DNA of 64,000 nucleotides. It comes from an uncultured Alphaproteobacteria bacterium (GTDB lineage: Bacteria; Pseudomonadota; Alphaproteobacteria; Rs-D84). A model generated the notes under the pieces. The model was not told the DNA's origin and did no database searches. It saw nothing but the letters and a program-made list of their open reading frames with translations. The translations under genes and the position numbers were made by a program. Of this stretch, positions 1 through 8,075 are shown in pieces (position 1 is the stretch's first letter; every line of letters begins with the position of its first letter). The stretch spans positions 124,001 to 188,000 of the forward strand of contig CALXZM010000001.1 in assembly GCA_944393245.1 (NCBI GenBank), given 5' to 3'.

Positions 1-709
1 CGCCGCTGGACAAAAGGCCGCCGCACGCGCGTGCGATATTGTTATGCCATTCCTGCGTGATGCATCAGATGTGCGGTTTGCATTTGTTACCGGCGGTAAA
101 GACCCTGATGAAGTATTAAAAACTGGTGGGGCGGTTGCAATGCAAAAAATAATTGATAATGCAACTGGGCTTGCGGACTTTTTATGGAACATTGCAAATG
201 CCGGATTTAATGTATCCACACCAGGTGGACGCACACAGGCAGAAAAGTTTATAAGGCAAAAAACAGATAAAATAACTGATACGTCACTGCGTAATGAATA
301 CGAACAAGAATACAAACAACGTATATTCAATCAATGGCATAAATGGAAAAAACAATCACAAAATATCCCCAGGATAGAAATGCCTGGCGTTGATGAAATT
401 ACAAAAAATACAGTTATTTTTATTGTAAACAAATATCCTGAAATAGCGGAAAGATATGGTGATTTTTTGGCAACACTAAAAATTGATTTTGACGCCAATG
501 CGCCTGAAATCAGCATGGACATGAAATCCGCAGAAAAATATATCGTGTCATTAAAACTGCAAAAATATATGGCACGATTGCAATCTGAAAAAAAAGATTT
601 AACTGCACAATTACTGGGTGGGGCAGATGTGGGTGAACAAATTGCCGTGGTTGATGCAAAAATATCTGATGTACACCAGAAACTAGATACATTGATTTCA
701 ATGGAATGA
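1..709 (+). CDS. dnaG: DNA primase DnaG, C-terminal part (5' end outside window)
   Basis: DnaG makes the RNA primers for replication. The reading frame is already open at base 2 and continues upstream, so only about the last 235 residues are present. The stretch GKDPDEVL and the preceding alanine-rich DIVMPFL segment match the end of the TOPRIM core. The remaining roughly 190 residues are the lysine- and glutamine-rich C-terminal helical domain that contacts DnaB helicase. The TGA stop overlaps the ATG of the next gene, so the two are probably translationally coupled. The coding strand is A-rich, unlike the G/T-rich plus-strand genes after position 4300. Confidence 0.93.
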   Translation, partial: AAGQKAAARACDIVMPFLRDASDVRFAFVTGGKDPDEVLKTGGAVAMQKIIDNATGLADFLWNIANAGFNVSTPGGRTQAEKFIRQKTDKITDTSLRNEYEQEYKQRIFNQWHKWKKQSQNIPRIEMPGVDEITKNTVIFIVNKYPEIAERYGDFLATLKIDFDANAPEISMDMKSAEKYIVSLKLQKYMARLQSEKKDLTAQLLGGADVGEQIAVVDAKISDVHQKLDTLISME

Positions 710-1050
710 ATAAAAAATATTTTTATCTTTTTCGTGATATGTATACTGGCAAAACAACCGTTTATTTTTTTCCAATGAACATGGAACCAGTTGGAATATT
801 GTATGCAATAAAATCATTAAGCAGAATACAAACTGGGTTAAAAAAGTTTCAGGTTGGTGTATGCGAATATACAGTAAATGCAAAAAATACTGTATGGTAT
901 CCAGCCATTTATACCGTTTGTGAAAACATATGTGATGATAAATATATTACCCCAAACGAAATCGCGTTAAATAATAATTTTATACCAATAAAAAATCCGG
1001 GTTTTTTACCGGCAATTATATCACAAAATTATATTCAAACAGGCCGGTAA
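706..1050 (+). CDS. Hypothetical protein, coupled to dnaG
   Basis: A 114-residue protein that I do not recognise. Its ATG overlaps the dnaG stop (ATGA), which supports co-translation. It is rich in aromatic residues (Tyr, Phe, Trp), has no signal peptide or transmembrane helix, and contains scattered cysteines around residues 53 and 67-72. It ends directly at a strong terminator hairpin. No function is inferred. Confidence 0.6.
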   Translation: MNKKYFYLFRDMYTGKTTVYFFPMNMEPVGILYAIKSLSRIQTGLKKFQVGVCEYTVNAKNTVWYPAIYTVCENICDDKYITPNEIALNNNFIPIKNPGFLPAIISQNYIQTGR

Positions 1051-1067
1051 ATGCCGGCCTGTTTTGC
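1040..1067 (+). terminator. Rho-independent terminator after dnaG operon
   Basis: An 8-bp GC-rich stem (CAGGCCGG/CCGGCCTG, 1040-1047 with 1054-1061) is followed by GTTTT. It lies between the convergent dnaG-side gene and ychF. Confidence 0.8.
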
Positions 1068-1071
1068 ATAA

Positions 1072-2151
1072 TTAATTATTGAACAAGAAATGGCAAATAT
1101 CACCGTCCTGCATAACATATTCTTTGCCAACCAGTCGCATTTTACCGGCCTCTTTAACAGCGACTTCACCACCGTATGTAATAAAATCGTTCGGTGAAAT
1201 TATTTCCGCACGAATAAATCCACGTTCAAAATCAGTGTGGATTTTGCCTGCGGCCTGGGGCGCGGTCATGCCGGTGGTTATTGTCCAGGCATGTGCCTCT
1301 TTGGGACCAACAGTATAAAAAGTTTGCAATCCCAATGTTTTGTACCCAGTACGAATAACCTGGTCCAGACCAGATTCACGCAATCCTAAATCGTCCAGAA
1401 ACATTTTACGTTCAGCAGGGTCGACAATCTGGGCGATTTCCATTTCTATCTTTGACGAAATAATTAATACAGGGGCCTTGTCACCGTATTTTTCACGAAC
1501 CATATCTGAAAACTTATTACCAGTGGCGGCGGATTCTTCATCAACATTACATACGTAAATAACAGGTTTTGCCGTTAATAAATTAAACGGAACCGCATCA
1601 ACCCCAGCATCACGCGCAGCAACACCACGCGCCAAACCATCACGTATTACATTTGCATCCGATAATAATTTTATTGCGTTTTTATCCAGACCATGCGCCT
1701 TTTTTTCCAGGTTTTTCATCTGCTTTTCAATGCTTTCCATATCGGCCAGCATCAATTCTGTTTCAATCGTTTCAATATCAGCCAACGGATCTATACGCCC
1801 ATTTACATGCACTATGTCATCGTTTTCAAAACATCTGACAACATGTATTATCGCGTCTGTTGACAAAATATTGCCCAGGAATTTGTTTCCCAAACCTTCG
1901 CCCGCAGACGCGCCCTTGACCAATCCGGCTATATCAACAATTTCCAATTGTGTTGGAATTATCTTTTGCGATTTTGCAACATCAGCCAATTTTAACAACG
2001 TTTCATCAGGCACAACAACACGGCCAGTGTTTGGTTCAATGGTACAGAATGGATAATTCTGGGCATCGGCGGCGGCACTTTGTGTTAATGCATTAAATAA
2101 TGTAGATTTACCAACGTTTGGCAATCCAACAATTCCACAATTGAATCCCAT
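1072..2151 (-). CDS. ychF: Redox-regulated ATPase / Obg-like GTPase YchF
   Basis: YchF (OLA1 family) is a universally conserved P-loop NTPase that binds ribosomes and prefers ATP. The protein is 359 residues, the usual length. It has the G1 loop GLPNVGKST at residues 9-17, a switch region with DIAGLVKGAS, a central coiled coil and a C-terminal TGS domain ending GDICHFLFNN. I chose the ATG at 2151 (MGFNCGIVG) because AAGGA lies just upstream and family members start there; the frame is open further upstream. It is convergent with the dnaG cluster and divergent from the SufD-like gene. Confidence 0.95.
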   Translation of the reverse strand: MGFNCGIVGLPNVGKSTLFNALTQSAAADAQNYPFCTIEPNTGRVVVPDETLLKLADVAKSQKIIPTQLEIVDIAGLVKGASAGEGLGNKFLGNILSTDAIIHVVRCFENDDIVHVNGRIDPLADIETIETELMLADMESIEKQMKNLEKKAHGLDKNAIKLLSDANVIRDGLARGVAARDAGVDAVPFNLLTAKPVIYVCNVDEESAATGNKFSDMVREKYGDKAPVLIISSKIEMEIAQIVDPAERKMFLDDLGLRESGLDQVIRTGYKTLGLQTFYTVGPKEAHAWTITTGMTAPQAAGKIHTDFERGFIRAEIISPNDFITYGGEVAVKEAGKMRLVGKEYVMQDGDICHFLFNN

Positions 2152-2167
2152 GCTTGTTTCCTTTATA

Positions 2168-2860
2168 ATGCATAATAATATGTCATACATGTGGAACGAA
2201 TTCAATATAAAAACCTTTGATGCGGAAACTGTTGTTTACCGCAATGGGGTGTTTTGCCCGGAATTATCAACCATTGTCGGAACGGATTTTCATACAAAGT
2301 ATCACAGACCCGTTCATATAATATATGTTGGTGAAATAGCCGGTGAACACCGGTTGGATGTTAATATTTTCGTCGAAAATCAACCGGTATTTTTAACGGT
2401 TAAAATAAAAAATAAAAAGCCGGCCTTTTTGAACATTTTTATCAAAAATGCCGGGAAAAATTCTGAATTCCGCGGACATGTTATGTTGGAAAATACAGAT
2501 AATTTAAAATTCAATTGTATTGCAGAACATATTGTGTCAAACACAACCGTTTTGGTAAAAACTAAATTGCTGGCCGGGCGAAACAGTATTTCTAAAATAT
2601 CCGGTGTCGCAATCATAGATAAAAATTGCGTCGATACAGTATCAAATATCAGTTTTGCCGCCATGGCTGAAAAAACAGCACGTATCGAATTTTCACCCGC
2701 ACAAAAAATATCTGCCGTGCCAATCGCTGCGGATCACAGTGCATCTATTTATCAACCAACCGCACCACAGATAGAATACCTGCGCGGTGCTGGCTTGTCC
2801 GGTGCCCAGGTTAATGACACATTATGTGAAGCATTCATGAACGATTTTGACCTGTTTTAA
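2168..2860 (+). CDS. Short SufD-like Fe-S cluster scaffold protein
   Basis: About 230 residues. The C-terminal segment ADHSASI followed about ten residues later by IEYLRGAGL corresponds to the conserved end of the SufB/SufD core (H-x-A-T-x-G then L-x-YL-RSRG). The middle is beta-strand-rich, as in the SufBD helical-sheet core. SufB and SufD form the SufBC2D scaffold that builds Fe-S clusters. This one is about half the usual SufD length because the N-terminal domain is missing, and no sufBCS genes are nearby. The start is uncertain: ATGs at 2141, 2168, 2180 and 2189 are in frame and none has a clear ribosome-binding site. Homology is inferred from motifs only. Confidence 0.6.
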   Translation: MHNNMSYMWNEFNIKTFDAETVVYRNGVFCPELSTIVGTDFHTKYHRPVHIIYVGEIAGEHRLDVNIFVENQPVFLTVKIKNKKPAFLNIFIKNAGKNSEFRGHVMLENTDNLKFNCIAEHIVSNTTVLVKTKLLAGRNSISKISGVAIIDKNCVDTVSNISFAAMAEKTARIEFSPAQKISAVPIAADHSASIYQPTAPQIEYLRGAGLSGAQVNDTLCEAFMNDFDLF

Positions 2861-3783
2861 TCGCGTTCCTGGACTTTTGCCGGAATCATATCGGCAATCA
2901 CCAAAGATTTTGTAGCGTTTTTTAATTTATCTGTGCGATGTTTATTTAACATTTTTTCAACGCGCGCGTTAAATTTGGTAATTCTGTCGCGATAATATGC
3001 AATCCAACGACGCGCAAAACGCGCAGGTGTTTCACCCTGTCGTGCCGGGATATACGATATTGTTTTCATACATTTTTGCCAATCGTCGGGTGTTGCTGTT
3101 TTTTCTATTTCGTCCAGATAAGTACTGACTATATCAATCAACTGTTTACCGCGGCTGTCCCGGATATTGCCGCCAGCGGCCAAAAATGTTTTAATCCCGG
3201 CAAGTTGGGCGTATGCCTCGTCTTCTACCAGGGCATAACCAACCCAGCGCATTTTTTCATAAATATTATCCGCACCGCCGGTCGGCGTTGTTTTGTCGTA
3301 CGAATTATAACGTTGGAATATGGTATATTTTTTATTTGATTTTTTGCGTTTTACAAAATTCAAAAATGAAAAATCAAATTTATAATGTCCTGCGGCCAAT
3401 TCCATGGATTTACGGTATGCATGCGTCAATTCGTGTGTCACCAATTCCGCCATCATTGGTCTGTCCAGATATGTTTTATCACCATCGACCCGAACCGGCA
3501 TATTTACATTTAATTCCAGTTTGATTTTTCCATTTTTTAATGAATTGCCGTTGTGAAAGGTGGCGTCCGCAAAACTTTGTGCGCCACCATCGTCATATTC
3601 CTGGGGGGATAATCTGTAAAAGCAAAACGCTATGCGTGACGCGTCGTCGCGGGCAAAACCAGATCCCAATATCGCAGCATCACTGGACGGTAACATATAT
3701 ATCGTTTCGTATTTTTGCGATTTTTCAGAATTATATTTGTTTATGTATTTATCGATAACGGACAGTATTTCTGCGGTTTTCAT
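2857..3783 (-). CDS. Putative zinc metallopeptidase (HELTH motif)
   Basis: A 308-residue cytoplasmic-looking protein. VTHELTHAYRK, about residue 130, is a textbook HExxH zinc site, and EDEAYAQ about 65 residues later could supply the third (glutamate) ligand of a gluzincin. Substrate and family are unknown. I chose the ATG at 3783 (MKTAEIL); an upstream ATG at 3816 would add eleven mostly aromatic residues that fall in a terminator. The stop overlaps the stop of the SufD-like gene by a few bases. The C-terminus is rich in Arg and Lys. Confidence 0.65.
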   Translation of the reverse strand: MKTAEILSVIDKYINKYNSEKSQKYETIYMLPSSDAAILGSGFARDDASRIAFCFYRLSPQEYDDGGAQSFADATFHNGNSLKNGKIKLELNVNMPVRVDGDKTYLDRPMMAELVTHELTHAYRKSMELAAGHYKFDFSFLNFVKRKKSNKKYTIFQRYNSYDKTTPTGGADNIYEKMRWVGYALVEDEAYAQLAGIKTFLAAGGNIRDSRGKQLIDIVSTYLDEIEKTATPDDWQKCMKTISYIPARQGETPARFARRWIAYYRDRITKFNARVEKMLNKHRTDKLKNATKSLVIADMIPAKVQERD

Positions 3784-3794
3784 GAAAAATTCCC

Positions 3795-3828
3795 AATAAA
3801 AAAAGAAAAACCCCATGTTCAGGGGTTA
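3795..3828 (-). terminator. Terminator of rpmJ
   Basis: The stem AACCCC/GGGGTT (3809-3827) is followed on the minus strand by TTTTTCTTTTTTT. It separates rpmJ from the downstream peptidase gene. Confidence 0.8.
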
Positions 3829-3839
3829 TTCATATATAA

Positions 3840-3974
3840 TTATTTTCTTTTAAAGCCCTGTTTCGCTTTTAACTTTGGATTATCAGGGTCAATTAAAATA
3901 ACCTGTTTACCACGGCGAATTTGTTTTACATTGCCACGTTTTTTCCAGGCCTTTAATGAACTTAAAAACTTCAT
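3840..3974 (-). CDS. rpmJ: 50S ribosomal protein L36
   Basis: A 44-residue basic protein beginning MKFLSSLKAWKKRG and ending KLKAKQGFKRK. This follows the pattern of bacterial L36 without the zinc-binding cysteines (MKV-SSLKS-KKRH ... FKARQG). It is preceded by AAAGGA eight bases before the ATG and followed by a terminator, so it is a monocistronic unit. L36 is part of the large ribosomal subunit. It lies directly beside the candidate origin region. Confidence 0.9.
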   Translation of the reverse strand: MKFLSSLKAWKKRGNVKQIRRGKQVILIDPDNPKLKAKQGFKRK

Positions 3975-4019
3975 GTCTAAATCCTTTGTTGTGTGGCTAT
4001 TATAAACGGTTTTTGTGAA

Positions 4020-4290
4020 AAATCAAATAATATATTAATTATTTGTTGTTATAGTAGGGCCTGTTTATTATGTTGAAAACGTTTTTAAACTTTTTATTAA
4101 CAAGTTTTCAACAATTTTTTCCTGGTTTTTCGCGGTGTTTATGGTTTGTGTTGAAAATTTTATATAAATAATAAACGGTTGAAAAAGTATATGGTTTTCA
4201 ACAGTTTTAACAATTTTTAACAAATGCTTTTTATGCTTGTTGAAAACTGTTGAAATTGTTATAATTCAAGCATAGGCAGGGGGGGATAAT
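4020..4290. other. Candidate chromosomal replication origin (DnaA-box-like cluster)
   Basis: A non-coding, very AT-rich stretch between rpmJ (minus) and virB3 (plus). The 9-mer TTTTCAACA / TGTTGAAAA occurs exactly five times (4071-4079, 4105-4113, 4149-4157, 4195-4203, 4238-4246) and twice with one change (4177-4185, 4248-4256), in both orientations. It differs by one base from the relaxed DnaA box TTWTNCACA. Minus-strand genes left of this point are C-rich on the plus strand, while those to the right are balanced. Plus-strand genes change from A-rich to G/T-rich, as expected at an origin. The alternative is a multi-site regulatory region. Confidence 0.5.
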
Positions 4291-4296
4291 CCATAC

Positions 4297-4593
4297 ATGC
4301 GGCAACAAGTACTGAAAGCATTGGCAAATCCGGCGCGCATATTTTATGTGCCGTATACGTTGGCCGTGATAAATTTTGCAGTGCAATTTATTGTTTTTAT
4401 TGTGATTTTTGTAATCGGGCTGGTTATGTACGGTGCTGATTCATGGGTTAACCCGCTGTATTTTTTGATATCAGTGATAGTGGTTCATTTGATTTTGGCT
4501 GTTTATTCAAAGCGTGATCCACAATTAGGGCAAATAATATCGGCAAAATTACAGTTGTTGAAAAAAAAGATACCAGGCAGGTTGGCGGCTTAA
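4297..4593 (+). CDS. virB3: Type IV secretion protein VirB3
   Basis: A 98-residue inner-membrane component of a VirB/D4-type type IV secretion system. It has the family layout: a short cytoplasmic N-terminus with ANPARIFYVPYT, two closely spaced hydrophobic helices (about residues 22-45 and 52-68), and a KRDP motif (about 71-74) after the second helix. The ATG is preceded by GGGGGGA. The gene lies five bases before virB4, the usual order. The other virB genes (6, 8-11, D4) are not in this window. Confidence 0.88.
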   Translation: MRQQVLKALANPARIFYVPYTLAVINFAVQFIVFIVIFVIGLVMYGADSWVNPLYFLISVIVVHLILAVYSKRDPQLGQIISAKLQLLKKKIPGRLAA

Positions 4594-4598
4594 AAAAA

Positions 4599-7013
4599 AT
4601 GAATGGATTTTTTGAACATTTTGCAGGTGGGGAATTTCCATTAACGGCGACAATAATGGTTATGGTCGTTGTATTTTTGGTTATTGTTTTAATGATGTAT
4701 ATTCCTGCATTGACACGCAGAATATTTCCACGTTTCGGATATGCGCGTTATTCCCAATATTTGCCGTTTAAAACGGTTTATAACGATGATTCTATGACGC
4801 TGACCGATGGGTCAATTATTCGTGTGTATCGCGTTTCCGGGGTGCAAACCAGTATGCAGGATGATGATGCACGCGCAAAGTTTTTGGATTTACGTTCACA
4901 ATTATTTAATCAAATTCGTGACCCAAATGTTGTTTTGCGTTTTTATACTGTGCGTGATGCAGTTGGTGAAAATACTAATTATGAATTTGACCAACCTGTG
5001 TTGCAAAAAATTTATGATAAATGGCGGGCCCAGGGATTACGCATATTTACAAATAATTATTATATAGTTTTATCTGTTGGTGGGGCGGGCGCACACGATA
5101 AATTAAATCAATATGGAAATTATATTGAATCCATTCTGGCGGCGTACAAGCCACGGGTTTTACGCAATGAAAGTACTGATAATATGGCCAGGTTTTTGGG
5201 CAGAATTTTGTCCCCTGTGACAAAGCCGGCACCGGCCGTATGTGATCAAAGCATAGGTGATGTTACAACCGTTGATGATGTTGATTTTATGAATAATGGG
5301 TTGATACGATATGTGGGCAAGGGACGTCAGTCTTTTGCTGCGGCAATTTCGTTTAAAACATCGCCTGATTATTTGGATGAAGATTTCTTTAATGCAGTTT
5401 ATACAATTCAAACGGAAATGATTTGTATGAACGCGTTTCGCATAATGGGAAATGCGGATATAGAGGCCACAATGCGTCAACGGCGTTCCACAGCAGATGA
5501 AAAAAATGAAACTGCCACGGAACAAATTTCCCAGGCTGAATCTGCGATGGATGAAAATATTTCTGGAAATCAAAATTTAGTAAATTATTATCCGCTGTTT
5601 TTAATTTTTGCCGCAACAACAGAAGATTTGGAAAAATATATCGATGAATTTAATAAAATTGCGGCATCTTTTGGTGTGTCACCAATTGTGGAATCTTTTG
5701 CGGCAAAAGTTTCATGGTTTGCACAAATTCCTGGATTTGATGTTTTCCCGCGCAGTTTTAAAATGTTATCACGTACCGCCGCGGTCAGTATCCCAATGTC
5801 CAGTACACCGCGCGGTGTGGCAAATTGCGATTGGGGTCCGGGGCCATTGGTTATATTCCCAACCGCACAGGGAACACCGTATCAATTCCAATTCCATGTT
5901 TCCGACAAACCGGCCGCAGTGGCACATACTTTGACAATTGGACCAACAGGTGGTGGTAAAACAACGTTGTTCAGTTTCCTGATTGCACAATCGTTGCGGC
6001 ATAAAAAGTTAAAGGCGTTTTTCTTTGACCGAAACAAGGGGGCGGAAATATTTACCCTGGCCGTTGGTGGCAAATACGTCACCATGATTGGCAAGGATAA
6101 AAACAAAGTCGAAGATTCTTTCCAGACACATTTAAATCCGCTGAAAATGCCAGATACGGCCGCAAATCGTGCGTTTTTACGGCGATGGTTTGCAATGATT
6201 ACCGGGCAATCTGATACAACATCTGCTGATGAAATTGCGCGTGCTGTTTCTGTTAATTTTGATTATTTAAGTGAAAATGACAGATTGTTGAAAAATTTAT
6301 GGGAATCTTGCTTTTCGTCGGCTGGAAATATGCGGCCGGCACTGAAAAAATGGATCGATCCATTGCAATATGGGGACATATTTAATGAAGATGCGGATAC
6401 TTTGGATTTAGATGCACGATTAACCACATTTGATTTTACAGATATTTTGTCCGATGAAACATTGGCACCGGCGGTTATATCATATATTTTGCATCGTATA
6501 AATACGGTTACTGTGTCGGGTGGAAATCCATCGCTGATTATGATTGATGAAACTGCACCAATGTTGGAAAATAAAATGTTCCGTGATAATTTTATCACTG
6601 GCCTGCAAGAGGGACGTAAAAACCGCCAGGCATATATGGTGGCGTTCCAACGCGCAAATGTTTTGGATAAATTGGGTATTGGTGATGTTGTTCGTGGCCA
6701 GGCACAAACTGTTCTGTTTTTCCGCAATCCGGCCGCAGATGCGTCTGATTATCAATACTGGAATTTGAATCCGTTGGAAATGGCATTTATTCAGGGCAAG
6801 GCGTATCCAAATCTGAAACGGGCGGTGTTGTTGTCACGGCCTGTGACGGGTGAATCTGTTATTTTAAATACTGAATTGGGTGGGTTGGGTAATTTATTAC
6901 GTTTGTTTGAATCGGGGCGTTCATCTGTGTTGTTGGCCGAAGAATTATATGCCAAATATGGAAATAATTTTGTGGCCGAATATTTGAAAAAGCAGGGCGG
7001 CGGTAATTTATAA
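4599..7013 (+). CDS. virB4: Type IV secretion ATPase VirB4
   Basis: VirB4 is the large cytoplasmic ATPase that energises type IV secretion and substrate or pilus-subunit movement. The protein is 804 residues, normal for the family. It has an N-terminal hydrophobic helix (about 15-38), the CagE/TrbE/VirB N-domain, Walker A GPTGGGKTT (about 448-456), Walker B LIMIDE (about 645-650) and the conserved QEGRKNRQ segment downstream. It forms an operon with virB3 and the next gene, which starts four bases after its stop. Confidence 0.95.
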   Translation: MNGFFEHFAGGEFPLTATIMVMVVVFLVIVLMMYIPALTRRIFPRFGYARYSQYLPFKTVYNDDSMTLTDGSIIRVYRVSGVQTSMQDDDARAKFLDLRSQLFNQIRDPNVVLRFYTVRDAVGENTNYEFDQPVLQKIYDKWRAQGLRIFTNNYYIVLSVGGAGAHDKLNQYGNYIESILAAYKPRVLRNESTDNMARFLGRILSPVTKPAPAVCDQSIGDVTTVDDVDFMNNGLIRYVGKGRQSFAAAISFKTSPDYLDEDFFNAVYTIQTEMICMNAFRIMGNADIEATMRQRRSTADEKNETATEQISQAESAMDENISGNQNLVNYYPLFLIFAATTEDLEKYIDEFNKIAASFGVSPIVESFAAKVSWFAQIPGFDVFPRSFKMLSRTAAVSIPMSSTPRGVANCDWGPGPLVIFPTAQGTPYQFQFHVSDKPAAVAHTLTIGPTGGGKTTLFSFLIAQSLRHKKLKAFFFDRNKGAEIFTLAVGGKYVTMIGKDKNKVEDSFQTHLNPLKMPDTAANRAFLRRWFAMITGQSDTTSADEIARAVSVNFDYLSENDRLLKNLWESCFSSAGNMRPALKKWIDPLQYGDIFNEDADTLDLDARLTTFDFTDILSDETLAPAVISYILHRINTVTVSGGNPSLIMIDETAPMLENKMFRDNFITGLQEGRKNRQAYMVAFQRANVLDKLGIGDVVRGQAQTVLFFRNPAADASDYQYWNLNPLEMAFIQGKAYPNLKRAVLLSRPVTGESVILNTELGGLGNLLRLFESGRSSVLLAEELYAKYGNNFVAEYLKKQGGGNL

Positions 7014-7016
7014 AAT

Positions 7017-7637
7017 ATGAAATTTATTGGGCTGTTGTGTTTGTTTTTGGGGATTGTTCCTGTGTGCGCAAATGCGTATGATGATTGTTTGCCGTATAAG
7101 TTAACCCCACGCGTTACATTGGATGTACCTGTTTGGTCAAAACAGGTTGTACAACCGTTGCGACATATGGATTTGTTGCATGGAAATGTTGTTGCAACAA
7201 TGGTTGATAATTATGATATTGCAGCAGATATAACAAATATAGAAGATGGATATTGTGTCGCGTTGAAATCAGTTGATGCGGTTGTTGGGTACAGTGATTT
7301 TTTGGTTCAAATTGATATTCGACATCGCCCAGATACATGTTCTTATAACGCTATCTTATCGCACGAAGACCAACATATACGCGCGTATCTGTCGGTAATG
7401 GACGATTTCAAGAAAGAATTAATTGATTCTGTATATCTGGCGGCGGATTCTATACCACCAATTTTTGTTCGAAATGCGGCAGATATTGACGCGGCAATAA
7501 CTGAATTAAATGCTGAATTACAGGCGCACCCTGATTTAATTTTGGTTAAACAGAAAATCAAGGCCGCCGAAGAAATTCGTAACAAGCGTGTCGACCAACA
7601 CGATACCGGTGAAACACTGCGCAAGTGTTTTGAATAA
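7017..7637 (+). CDS. Secreted protein with HExxH motif, in virB3-virB4 operon
   Basis: 206 residues with a clear signal peptide (cleavage after about residue 20, CANA). LSHEDQHIRAY (about residues 115-125) fits the HExxH zinc-protease pattern and resembles DUF922-type putative zinc peptidases. The mature part is helical and charged at the C-terminus. It starts four bases after virB4 and ends at a terminator, so it is co-transcribed with the secretion genes. A periplasmic hydrolase or assembly factor for the secretion channel is a plausible inference. Catalytic activity is unproven. Confidence 0.6.
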   Translation: MKFIGLLCLFLGIVPVCANAYDDCLPYKLTPRVTLDVPVWSKQVVQPLRHMDLLHGNVVATMVDNYDIAADITNIEDGYCVALKSVDAVVGYSDFLVQIDIRHRPDTCSYNAILSHEDQHIRAYLSVMDDFKKELIDSVYLAADSIPPIFVRNAADIDAAITELNAELQAHPDLILVKQKIKAAEEIRNKRVDQHDTGETLRKCFE

Positions 7638-7664
7638 AAAACGCCCAAACGGGCGTTTTTTTAT
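7638..7664. terminator. Bidirectional terminator
   Basis: The stem AACGCCC/GGGCGTT around 7640-7657 is flanked by A and T runs. It serves the virB operon (plus) and the converging lipoprotein gene (minus). Confidence 0.85.
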
Positions 7665-7993
7665 TGACGTGTGTATGTCATTGTCATATCGCCGTTACGT
7701 AATACCAGGGTATCATCAGTCAATTTTTCAATGGTATATGTTTCAGTAAATTCTATGGTTTGACCGTTGCCAATACTGCGTCCTGTCATTATTAATTCAT
7801 TGCCGTCCGTACGCCAGGTATCGTATTGCAGTGTCGCCATATTCACCGATGTTGCAACCCCATTCGCCCCCAGGGTAAATCCCTGGATCATGTTTGGAAT
7901 ATTTGGAACAGGTTGGGTCCATGTGCCAGATATGTCTGTTTGACCACACGCCACCAAAAACAGCGCGCATAATGCTGATAAAATTTTTTTCAT
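7661..7993 (-). CDS. Small lipocalin-like lipoprotein
   Basis: 110 residues with a lipoprotein signal peptide and lipobox LVAC (Cys16). The mature part begins DISGTWTQ and alternates short hydrophobic strands. The pattern GTW ... ITMTGR ... ETYTIEKLTDDTLVLR is typical of bacterial lipocalin-like lipoproteins that fold as a single beta barrel. It probably sits in the periplasm or outer membrane. The ligand is unknown. It is monocistronic, with a terminator at its end. Confidence 0.65.
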   Translation of the reverse strand: MKKILSALCALFLVACGQTDISGTWTQPVPNIPNMIQGFTLGANGVATSVNMATLQYDTWRTDGNELIMTGRSIGNGQTIEFTETYTIEKLTDDTLVLRNGDMTMTYTRQ

Positions 7994-8075
7994 AATAAAA
8001 ACTCCTTTGATGTGTTTTTAATTATATCAATAAATACTTGTCAGGTAAAAGGTAATTTCATAAAATTCCCATACT

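Noticed and set aside
4071-4257. Coding interpretation of the repeats near 4.1 kb
   Set aside because: Stops occur in all frames and the 9-mers alternate orientation, which fits protein-binding sites, not a gene.
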